DNA of 64,000 nt from JBDSLU01 sp031407765 (GTDB lineage Bacteria > Acidobacteriota > Vicinamibacteria > Vicinamibacterales > Vicinamibacteraceae). Both the position numbers and the translations under genes were made by a program. The stretch covers positions 3,868-67,867 of the forward strand of contig JANOIR010000077.1 of NCBI GenBank assembly GCA_031407765.1, read 5' to 3'. Shown piece by piece: positions 50,632 through 57,917 of the stretch (the first letter of the stretch is position 1; the number at the start of each line of letters is the position of its first letter). The notes beneath the pieces were generated by a model, which saw only the letters and a list, made by a program, of their open reading frames with translations, was not told the origin of the DNA and made no database searches.

Positions 50632-50656
50632 GTCGCCGGCGGTACCCGGCGGCACA

Positions 50657-50685
50657 GGCGCCTCTCCAGGGCGCCACTTCTTCTT
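50657..50685 (+). terminator. possible Rho-independent terminator after the giant gene
   Basis: The GGCGCC arms at 50,657-50,662 and 50,670-50,675 can pair around a 7-nt loop and are followed by ACTTCTTCTTT. The stem is short and the T-run is broken, so it may only attenuate transcription into the downstream secretion genes. Confidence 0.4.
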
Positions 50686-50712
50686 TACTATAACGAGCTT
50701 TAAGGAGCTTGC

Positions 50713-51048
50713 ATGGCCACCAAGAACCCCGCCTCGGGCGAAGCCTCTACGCTTGATACCGCGAAGCGCAACATCGATCCACAGAGAGTCGTCTGGGATG
50801 ATTCGCGGCTGAACACCTCATACTCGAACGTCTGCAACGTTCTCGGCTCGCGCGAGGAGATCACGCTGCTGTTCGGCGCCAACCAGGCCTGGCATTCCGG
50901 CCAGAAGGAAGTAAAGGTCATGCTCTCGGACCGGATCATCCTCAACCCCTATGCGGCCAAGCGGCTGCAGGCCCTGCTGCAGCGGGTCCTGAAGGAGTAC
51001 GAAACCCGCTTCGGCGAACTGAAGATCGAGGGCTCAGCGCAGAGCTGA
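50713..51048 (+). CDS. DUF3467 family small protein
   Basis: This 111-aa soluble protein resembles DUF3467. It has an N-Y-SNVCNVLGSREEITLLFG core, then VMLSDRIILNPYAAKRLQAL and a KEYETRFGELK end, which is the usual family order (xYxNxxxVxxSxxEFxLxF, RIxLSPxxAKxLLxxL, YExxFGxI). The family's function is not known. The start is ATG at 50,713 with a good AAGGAG site 7 nt upstream. It is the first gene after the giant gene and is followed within 16 bp by the GAF-HlyD gene. A chaperone-like or adaptor role in export would fit but is pure inference. Confidence 0.8.
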   Translation: MATKNPASGEASTLDTAKRNIDPQRVVWDDSRLNTSYSNVCNVLGSREEITLLFGANQAWHSGQKEVKVMLSDRIILNPYAAKRLQALLQRVLKEYETRFGELKIEGSAQS

Positions 51049-51064
51049 TGCGCGAGGCTCAACC

Positions 51065-52909
51065 ATGCCGGGTTCCGCCCTCGAGGAAACCGCCTCCGCG
51101 CTGAGTGCCGGGGACGCGCTCTGGCGGCAGCATGCCGCGGCGCAGTCCTCGGATGCCTACCTCAGGAGCTGGCTCGCGCTGCAGTGCTCCATGGTCGCGG
51201 GCGCCGCGCGCGGCGTGCTGCTGCTCGGCGCCCCCGATGCGGGGCCCTATGCGCCGGCGGCATTCTGGCCGGCGGCGCAGAACGCGAGCCCGCTGCTGGC
51301 CGATATCTCCAGCCGCACGCTGGAGGCTCGCCGCGGCATCGCGATGCAGGGCGCTCCGTACGCGGCGGTGAGCTGTCCCCTGATCTTCGAAGGGCAGTTG
51401 CACGGCCTGGTGGCCGTCGAACTCGCGCCGCAGCCGGACGCCGCGCTGCAGGAGGTGGTGCGGCAGCTGCAGTGGGGCCTGTATGCGGTGGAATGCGCGT
51501 TGCGCGGCGAGCAAGCGCGCCACGAGCACGGGACGCGCGAGCGCCTCATGGCCACCCTCGACCTGGTGGCTTCCGCGCTCGCGGAGGACGGCTTCCAGGC
51601 CTCCGCCCAGGCGCTCGCGACCGACCTCGCGGTACGCCTGGATTGCGACCGGGTCAGCATCGGCTTCGAGCGCGACGGCCATGCCCGCGTCGTGGCCGTG
51701 TCGCACAGCGCCGAGTTCGGCGAGCGCATGAACCTGATCCGGGCGATCGGCACCGCCATGGACGAGTCCCTGGACCAGAAATCCATCATCGTGCTGCCGC
51801 AGGGCGACGGCGAGGCGCTGGTGACGCGCGACCACGAGGCGCTGGCGCGGCTCTTCGGCAGCGGCAGCGTGCTCACGGTGCCTTTTTCCGTGGGAGAGAC
51901 CACCAAGGGGGCGTTCAATTTCGAGCGCCCGGCGGGGCGCCCGTTCGAGGCCGACACGGTCGAGCTGACGCAGGCGGTGGTCGCGCTGGGCAGCCGCATC
52001 CTCGAGGAAAAGCGGCTGAACGACCGGCTGCTGGTGAGCCGCGTCAAGGATATCGCGCGCGAGCAACTGGAGAAATTCATCGGCCCGCGCCATTTCGGCC
52101 GCAAGCTTGCCGCGGCGCTCGTCATGCTTGCCGCGATCTTCTTCAGCTTCGCGACCGGCGAGCACCGCGTCGGGGCGAGCGCCGCGCTCGAGGGGGCGGT
52201 GCGCCGCGTCCTGGTGGCGCCCTTCGACGGCTACGTCGCGAGCGCGACGCACCGCGCGGGCGACATCGTTCCGGCCGGAACCGTGCTGGCCAGCCTCGAC
52301 CAGCGCGACCTGAAGCTCGAGTACTACAAGTGGGCGAGCCAGCAGAGCCAGTATGCGCGCCAGTACCAGGAAGCCATGGCCAAGCACGACCGTGCCCAGG
52401 CCAACATCCTGCTTGCGCAGGTGCAGCAGGCAGAGGCGCAGATGAACCTACTTGCCGAGCACCTCGGCAGGGCGCAGATCACCGCGCCCTTCGAAGGTCT
52501 GGTGGTGAGCGGCGACCTGCACCAGTCGCTGGGCGCCTCGGTGAAGCGCGGCCAGACGCTGTTCGAGATTTCGCCCCTGAACGCCTTTCGCGTGGTGCTC
52601 GAGGTGGACGAGACGGACATCGACAGCGTGGCGACCGGGCAGAAGGGAGCCCTGCAGCTCAGTTCGATCCCCGGCGAAGTCTTTCCATTCACCGTCAGCC
52701 AGCTGACGCCGATCGTCGCATCGCGCGAGGGACGCAGCTATTTCCGCGTCGAGGCGCTGCTCGAGAGGGCGCCGGAGGGCGCCGCGGGGCGGCTGCGCCC
52801 CGGCATGGAGGGCGTCGCCAAGATCGAGGCCGGGCGCCGCAAGCTGATCTGGATCGGCACCCACAAGATGCTCGACTGGGCGCGGCTCACCCTTTGGTCC
52901 TGGCTCTAG
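51065..52909 (+). CDS. GAF domain-HlyD family membrane fusion protein
   Basis: This 614-aa protein fuses cytoplasmic sensing-type domains to a periplasmic adaptor. Residues about 30-145 are GAF-like (DAYLRSWLALQCSMVAGAAR, SCPLIFEGQLHGLVAVEL). Residues about 160-315 form a second GAF domain (LAVRLDCDRVSIGFERDGHA, LTVPFSVGETTKGAFNFERP). One transmembrane helix follows at about 347-366 (LAAALVMLAAIFFSFA). The HlyD part has a biotinyl-lipoyl half (VLVAPFDGYVASATHRAGDI), a short coiled coil, the second half (ITAPFEGLVVSGDLHQSLGA) and a beta-barrel to the end. HlyD proteins join inner-membrane exporters to TolC. The GAF part could bind a ligand or simply dock cytoplasmic partners. It is 35 bp from the M50 gene and probably in one operon with it. 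Confidence 0.85.
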   Translation: MPGSALEETASALSAGDALWRQHAAAQSSDAYLRSWLALQCSMVAGAARGVLLLGAPDAGPYAPAAFWPAAQNASPLLADISSRTLEARRGIAMQGAPYAAVSCPLIFEGQLHGLVAVELAPQPDAALQEVVRQLQWGLYAVECALRGEQARHEHGTRERLMATLDLVASALAEDGFQASAQALATDLAVRLDCDRVSIGFERDGHARVVAVSHSAEFGERMNLIRAIGTAMDESLDQKSIIVLPQGDGEALVTRDHEALARLFGSGSVLTVPFSVGETTKGAFNFERPAGRPFEADTVELTQAVVALGSRILEEKRLNDRLLVSRVKDIAREQLEKFIGPRHFGRKLAAALVMLAAIFFSFATGEHRVGASAALEGAVRRVLVAPFDGYVASATHRAGDIVPAGTVLASLDQRDLKLEYYKWASQQSQYARQYQEAMAKHDRAQANILLAQVQQAEAQMNLLAEHLGRAQITAPFEGLVVSGDLHQSLGASVKRGQTLFEISPLNAFRVVLEVDETDIDSVATGQKGALQLSSIPGEVFPFTVSQLTPIVASREGRSYFRVEALLERAPEGAAGRLRPGMEGVAKIEAGRRKLIWIGTHKMLDWARLTLWSWL

Positions 52910-52944
52910 GTTGAGATGAGGGTTCCCCGCGTGAGAAATCCGGC

Positions 52945-55095
52945 ATGAGCAGCCCGTCGCTGTTCAGCTCCTCCTGGTACCGGGTCGCGGGCCTTCGCCC
53001 TCGACTGCGCAGCCACGCGCAGGTCCACCGCCACGTGTACCGGGGCGCGGTGTGGTACGTGATGCAGAATCACACCACCGGCAAGTTTCACCGCTTTACC
53101 CCGATCGCCAACCTGATCATTGGCCTGATGGACGGCAAGCGCACGGTCCAGGAGATCTGGGACCTTGCCTGCGTGCGCCTCGGCGACGAGGTGCCCTCCC
53201 AGGACGAAGCCATCAAGCTGCTTGCGGACCTGCACGCCGCGGACGTCCTGCAGGGTGACGCGCCCCCCGACCTGAACGAACTGCAGCAGCGCCGGCGCAA
53301 GCACGTGCGCACGCGCTGGAAGCAGTATCTGGGCAATCCGCTGTCGATGCGTTTCCCGCTGTTCGATCCGGACTGGATGCTGCAGCGGCTGTTGCCGCTG
53401 CTCGCGCCGCTGTTCGGTCGGGTGGGCGCGCTGCTGTGGCTCGGGGTCGTCGGCTGCGCCCTTGTCCTGATCGCGATGCACTGGAGAGAACTCTCGAGCG
53501 ACGTGGTCGACCGCGTATTCTCGGTGGAGAACCTGCTGCTCATCTGGATAGTTTTCCCGCTCATCAAGCTGCTGCACGAACTCGGACACGCGCTCGCGAC
53601 CAAGGCCATCGGCGGTGAAGTGCATGAGATGGGCGTCATGCTGCTGGTGCTGATACCCATCCCGTACGTCGACGCCTCCGCCGCGACCGCGTTCCGCGAC
53701 CGGCGCAGCCGCGCGCTGGTCGGTGCGGCCGGCATGATCGTGGAGCTTTTCATCGCCGCCCTCGCGGTGTTCGCCTGGGTGCACCTCGAGCCTGGCATGG
53801 CCCGGGCGATCGCCTACGACGTGATCCTGGTCGCGGGCGTGTCGACGCTGCTGTTCAACGCCAATCCGCTGCTGCGCTACGACGGCTACTACATTCTCGC
53901 CGACAGCCTGGAGATCCCGAACCTCGGACAGCGCTCCAACGACTACCTGGGTTACCTGGTGAACCGGTACCTCTTCGGCGTCGAAGGCGGCACCTCGCCG
54001 ATCGCCGCGCCGGGCGAGCGCGGCTGGTTCGTCGGTTACGCGATCGGCTCGTTCATCTATCGCATGTTCATGATGGTTTCGATCGCGGTGCTGGTGGCCA
54101 CGCAGTTCTTCGTGCTGGGCGTGCTACTGGCCATCTGGGCCTGTGTCAGCATGCTGCTGCTGCCCGTGGCGAAGAAGATCCATTACCTCTTCTACAGCCC
54201 GCGGCTCGCCAGCCACCGGCAGCGCGCGGTGCTGGTCAGCACCGGCGGCGTCGGCCTGCTTGTCGCTGCGCTGCTGTGGCTGCCCGCGCCCTCGTCCACG
54301 AGGGCCGAGGGCGTGATCTGGGCGCCGGAGCAGGCGCAGGTGCGCGCCACCGTCGACGGGTTCGTGACCAAGGTTCTCGCGAAGCCGGATCAGGCGGTGC
54401 GCGAGGGCGATGTCCTGATCGAAAGCCAGGATCCGGAGCTGTCCGCGCGCACCGGCGTGCTGCAGGCGCAGCTCGCGGAGCTCGACGCGCGCTACTCGGC
54501 GGCGATCACCGGCAACCGGGTGCAGGCCGGGGTCATCAACGAGCAGCGAACTCACGTGATGGAGGCGCTCGGCCTCGCGCAGCGACGCCAGGAGGACTTG
54601 CTGGTGCGCAGCCCCGGCAACGGACTATTCGTGATCCAGGACCCGCAGAACCTGCCCGGCCGCTATGCCCAGCGCGGAGAGGTGCTCGCCTACGTCACCG
54701 ATCGGGCAGCCCGTTCCGTGCGCGTGGTGGTGTCCCAGTCCGAGGGCGCGCTCGTCAGCAAGCGCACCGAGCGCGTGGAGATCCGCCCGGCCGACCGCGT
54801 GAGCCGGCCGATCCAGGCGCGCATCGAGCGCGAAGTGCCCGCGGCGACGGACGAATTGCCCAGCATGACGCTCAGCCTGCAGGGCGGCGGCAAGATCGGG
54901 CTCGATCCGGCCCGGCCGGGCGACGGCAGATCGCTGGAGAAGCTGTTCGTGCTGGACCTCGAGCTGCCGCAGGGCGAGCAGACGAACTACCTCGGCGGAC
55001 GCGTCTACGTGCGCTTCGAGCATGAGCCCGAGCCGCTTGCCAGCCAGTGGTACCGCGACCTGCGGCGCGCTTTCCTGAAGAAGTTCAATGTCTGA
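52945..55095 (+). CDS. PqqD-like/M50 metalloprotease/HlyD fusion protein
   Basis: This is a 716-aa polytopic protein. Residues about 30-110 look like a PqqD-type winged helix (VWYVMQNHTTGKFHRFTP, GKRTVQEIWDLACVRLGDE), a fold that often recognises peptides. The M50 zinc site is HELGH at 211-215 with an NANPLLRYDG motif supplying Asp313. Several transmembrane segments surround it (residues about 145-160, 190-205, 225-240, 255-275, 290-305, 370-410 and 430-450). After about 455 an HlyD-like periplasmic part follows: VRATVDGFVTKVLAKPDQAV, a coiled coil, LLVRSPGNGLFVIQDPQNLP and a barrel. M50 members are site-2 proteases; some serve only as membrane carriers. With both HExxH and Asp present, catalysis is possible. 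The last 8 bp overlap the secA-like start. I infer it is the inner-membrane partner of that ATPase. Confidence 0.85.
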   Translation: MSSPSLFSSSWYRVAGLRPRLRSHAQVHRHVYRGAVWYVMQNHTTGKFHRFTPIANLIIGLMDGKRTVQEIWDLACVRLGDEVPSQDEAIKLLADLHAADVLQGDAPPDLNELQQRRRKHVRTRWKQYLGNPLSMRFPLFDPDWMLQRLLPLLAPLFGRVGALLWLGVVGCALVLIAMHWRELSSDVVDRVFSVENLLLIWIVFPLIKLLHELGHALATKAIGGEVHEMGVMLLVLIPIPYVDASAATAFRDRRSRALVGAAGMIVELFIAALAVFAWVHLEPGMARAIAYDVILVAGVSTLLFNANPLLRYDGYYILADSLEIPNLGQRSNDYLGYLVNRYLFGVEGGTSPIAAPGERGWFVGYAIGSFIYRMFMMVSIAVLVATQFFVLGVLLAIWACVSMLLLPVAKKIHYLFYSPRLASHRQRAVLVSTGGVGLLVAALLWLPAPSSTRAEGVIWAPEQAQVRATVDGFVTKVLAKPDQAVREGDVLIESQDPELSARTGVLQAQLAELDARYSAAITGNRVQAGVINEQRTHVMEALGLAQRRQEDLLVRSPGNGLFVIQDPQNLPGRYAQRGEVLAYVTDRAARSVRVVVSQSEGALVSKRTERVEIRPADRVSRPIQARIEREVPAATDELPSMTLSLQGGGKIGLDPARPGDGRSLEKLFVLDLELPQGEQTNYLGGRVYVRFEHEPEPLASQWYRDLRRAFLKKFNV

Positions 55096-57082
55096 CGTAC
55101 TCGCCGCGCCGCGCGCCTTCGACGAGCTCTACGCCGAGCGGCGCGAGCTGGCCGGCGAGCAATGGCTGGACCGCGCCGGCACGGCCGTCGCCGGACGCCT
55201 GACGCGCGCGATGCGCGCGCGTCCAGCGCGCGTCGATTTCATCGTCGGCGCGGTGGCCGCGGTCGAGGCGCGCTACCGCGGGCTGGACGTCGCCCGGCTC
55301 GCCGAAGAGGCGCGCGAGCTCAAGCGCCGGCTGCGGCGGGACGGTTTGCGCGATGCGCTGGTGGCGGAGGCCTTCGCGCTGGTGCGCGAAGCCTCGGACC
55401 GCGTTCTGGGCATGCGCCACTTCGACGTGCAGCTGAAGGGCGCCTGGATCATGCTGAACGGCATGGTCGCCGAGATGCAGACCGGCGAGGGCAAGACGCT
55501 GACCGCCACGCTGGCCGCCTGCACGGCGGCGCTGGCGGGTATCCCGGTGCACGTGGTCACCGTCAACGACTATCTCGTGGCGCGGGACTGCGAGACGCTG
55601 CGGCCGGTCTACGAGGCGCTCGGCATCACGGTGGCGGCGGCGACCGAGGAAATGACGCCGCAGGAGCGCCGGGCGTCATACGCCTGCGACGTCGCGTATT
55701 GCACCAATAAGACCCTGGTGTTCGATTACCTGCGCGACCGGATACTGCTGGCGACGGGCGCGAGCACGCTGCACCTGCGGCTGGAGAAGATCTACGGGCC
55801 GGATTCCCGCAGCCGCCGCCTGCACCTGCGCGGCCTGCATTTCGCGATCGTCGACGAGGCCGACAGCGTGCTGATCGACGAGGCCCGCACCCCGCTCATC
55901 ATTTCCGCGGAAGTGCCGCCGGGCGACGAGGCGGCAGTGGCTGCGCAGGCCCTGGCGATCGCCCGGGGCCTGGCGCTCGGCGCGGATTTCGTCATCGTCA
56001 TCGCCGAGCGCAGGGTCGCGCTGACCGAGACGGGCCACGCAAAGGTGGTCGAACTGTGCAAGGAACTGGGCGGCGTCTGGGCGGGCTCGCTCAGGCGCGA
56101 GGAACTGGTCACTCAGGCGCTGAGCGCGCTGCACCTGTTCCTGCGCGACGACCACTACGTGGTGCGCGAGGGCAAGATCCAGGTCGTCGACGAGCACACC
56201 GGGCGGGTGATGGCCGACCGCTCCTGGGGCCAGGGACTGCACCAGTTGATCGAGGCGAAGGAGGGCTGCGAGATCACGCCGCGCAAGGAAACGCTCGCCA
56301 AGATCAGCTACCAGCGGTTTTTCCGGCGCTACCTTCACCTGTCCGGGATGACCGGTACCGGTTCCGAGGTGGCCGGGGAACTCGGGTCGGTCTACGGCCT
56401 GCCGGTGGTGCGCGTCCCGACGCACCGGCCCGGCCGGCGCCTGCGCGAGGTGGATCGCATCTTCGAGACGGAAGAAGAGAAATGGAATCGCATCGCGGAA
56501 CGGGTCGCCGAGCTGCACGCCAAGGGCGTGCCGATCCTGCTGGGCACGCGTTCGGTGGCGTCCTCCGAGATCGCGAGCCGGCTGCTCGAGCAGCGCGGCC
56601 TCGCGCACCGCGTGCTGAACGCCAAGCAGGACGAGGAAGAGGCGCAGATCGTCGAGCGCGCGGGCGAGGCGGGCGCGATCACGATCGCGACCAACATGGC
56701 GGGCCGCGGCACCGACATCAAGCTCGCGCCAGGCGTCGCCGAACTGGGCGGGCTGCACGTGATTCTGTCGGAGCGGCACGAGGCCGGGCGCATCGATCGC
56801 CAGCTGGAAGGGCGCTGTTCCCGCCAGGGGGATCCGGGGCACTTCGAGGCCATCATTTCCCTCGAGGACCCGGTGCTCGAGCCCTACCGCGGGGGCCTGC
56901 CGGAACTGCTGATGCGCCGGCTCGCCGCGCTCAGGCCCGGCGCGGCCCAGGAAGTGAAGCGGCGCTGGATCCGACTCGCCCAGCTGCGCACCGAACGCGC
57001 GCAGTCGAAGGTGCGCCGCAATCTGCTGAAGACCGACAAGCAGACTGGCGATATCCTCTCGTTCTCCGGCAGGCCGGAATGA
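55088..57082 (+). CDS. SecA-like ATPase, truncated (accessory SecA)
   Basis: This 664-aa protein is clearly of SecA ancestry, against about 900 aa for the housekeeping enzyme. After a variable N-terminus come VREASDRVLGMRHFDVQLKG, Walker A QTGEGKT (131-137), HVVTVNDYLVARD, the Walker B DEAD box (256-259) in DEADSVLIDEARTPLI, a preprotein-crosslinking-like region (DDHYVVREGKIQVVDEHTGR), HLSGMTGTGSE, TNMAGRGTDI and EGRCSRQGDPGH. In the last motif Cys replaces the Gly of the usual GRSGRQGDPG. It stops soon after the long scaffold helix (RRNLLKTDKQTGDIL). It therefore lacks the helical wing, the two-helix finger and the zinc-binding tail. Overlap with the M50 gene implies co-translation. I infer it powers export of the giant protein; a regulatory role is possible. 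Confidence 0.88.
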   Translation: MSDVLAAPRAFDELYAERRELAGEQWLDRAGTAVAGRLTRAMRARPARVDFIVGAVAAVEARYRGLDVARLAEEARELKRRLRRDGLRDALVAEAFALVREASDRVLGMRHFDVQLKGAWIMLNGMVAEMQTGEGKTLTATLAACTAALAGIPVHVVTVNDYLVARDCETLRPVYEALGITVAAATEEMTPQERRASYACDVAYCTNKTLVFDYLRDRILLATGASTLHLRLEKIYGPDSRSRRLHLRGLHFAIVDEADSVLIDEARTPLIISAEVPPGDEAAVAAQALAIARGLALGADFVIVIAERRVALTETGHAKVVELCKELGGVWAGSLRREELVTQALSALHLFLRDDHYVVREGKIQVVDEHTGRVMADRSWGQGLHQLIEAKEGCEITPRKETLAKISYQRFFRRYLHLSGMTGTGSEVAGELGSVYGLPVVRVPTHRPGRRLREVDRIFETEEEKWNRIAERVAELHAKGVPILLGTRSVASSEIASRLLEQRGLAHRVLNAKQDEEEAQIVERAGEAGAITIATNMAGRGTDIKLAPGVAELGGLHVILSERHEAGRIDRQLEGRCSRQGDPGHFEAIISLEDPVLEPYRGGLPELLMRRLAALRPGAAQEVKRRWIRLAQLRTERAQSKVRRNLLKTDKQTGDILSFSGRPE

Positions 57083-57098
57083 ATTCAGGAGCAGATCA

Positions 57099-57917
57099 AT
57101 GAACCGTGGGACCGCCCTTTTCCTGCTTGCGTCGCTTGCAGCAGCCGTTTCTCCTGCGAACGCCCAGGCCCCGCAGCGTCCCGCTGCGCTCAAACCGGAG
57201 GCGGTCCCGTTCACCCCGGTGCGTCCGCCGATGGCCAGCGGCAACGCCGGCAAGCAATTCGGCGATGACATGGATTGCCTGGTGGAGCCGCACATCGTCA
57301 CAAGCGTCGGAAGCCCCGTGGAAGGCACACTCGCGGAAGTGCTCGTGGACCGGGGCTCGCTCGTCTCCAGGGGACAGGTCGTCGCCCGCTTGAACTCGAA
57401 AGTGGAGGAGGCCACAGTCAACCTGAAGGCGGCGCAGGAGGATTTCGGCAAGCGCAAGGTGGACCGCAACGAGGAGCTTTACAAGAAGCAGCTCATCTCC
57501 GCCAACGAGAAGGACGAACTGGAGACGCAGACGCGCATCGCGGGCCTGGAGCTGCAGCAGCAAAGGCAGGTGCTGGAGCAGCGCACCATCCGCAGCCCTT
57601 TGAACGGCGTCGTGGTCGAGCGCATGCTCAGCCCGGGCGAGCGCGTCGGCGACGGCAAGATCGTGAAGATCGCCCAGATCGACCCGCTGAACGTGGAGGT
57701 CGTCGCGCCGGTGGAGATGTTCGGCCGGGTGAAGCCCGGCATGGCGGGCGAAGTCCGCTTCCAGCCGCTGCTGCAGGGGACCTTCAAGGCGACCGTGACG
57801 GTCGTCGACCGTGTCGTGGACGCGGCCAGCGGCACCTTTGGCGTACGCCTGCGGCTGCCCAATCCGAACAGCACGGTGCCGGCCGGCATCAAGTGCAGCG
57901 TCCGATTCCTCAAGTAG
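57099..57917 (+). CDS. periplasmic adaptor protein (HlyD/RND membrane-fusion type)
   Basis: This 272-aa secreted adaptor has a signal peptide at residues 1-22 (ALFLLASLAAAVSPANA). The mature part has a lipoyl half (SVGSPVEGTLAEVLVDRGSL), a short helical hairpin (EATVNLKAAQEDFGKRKVDR), the second lipoyl half (IRSPLNGVVVERMLSPGERV) and a beta-barrel ending at its C-terminus. The hairpin is short and there is no membrane-proximal domain, so the protein is small for its family. ATG at 57,099 has an AGGAG site 8 nt upstream. It lies 16 bp after the SecA-like gene, so it belongs to the same unit. Along with the two fusion proteins it makes three adaptor-type proteins in the locus. It probably contacts the TolC protein. 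Confidence 0.87.
   Translation: MNRGTALFLLASLAAAVSPANAQAPQRPAALKPEAVPFTPVRPPMASGNAGKQFGDDMDCLVEPHIVTSVGSPVEGTLAEVLVDRGSLVSRGQVVARLNSKVEEATVNLKAAQEDFGKRKVDRNEELYKKQLISANEKDELETQTRIAGLELQQQRQVLEQRTIRSPLNGVVVERMLSPGERVGDGKIVKIAQIDPLNVEVVAPVEMFGRVKPGMAGEVRFQPLLQGTFKATVTVVDRVVDAASGTFGVRLRLPNPNSTVPAGIKCSVRFLK

Noticed and set aside
5491..50631. Possibility that the giant frame is several genes with read-through
   Set aside because: There is no stop and no internal ribosome site with a plausible new N-terminus. Repeat arrays and split domains run continuously across it.
37255..50655. Very long antisense reading frame (over 4,400 codons) opposite the C-terminal third of the giant gene, with others at 23,575-30,486, 13,180-18,792 and 6,136-10,797
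   Set aside because: These have Arg/Ala/Val/His/Asp-rich, domain-free translations typical of the complement of GC-rich, strongly biased codons. The plus-strand frame has clear repeats and domains. They carry no credible starts or motifs.
50663..50694. Sigma-70 promoter before the DUF3467 gene (TATAAC at 50,689-50,694)
   Set aside because: The -10 is good but no -35 is found at 16-18 bp; the expected position reads CCAGGG. I keep it only as a weak possibility.
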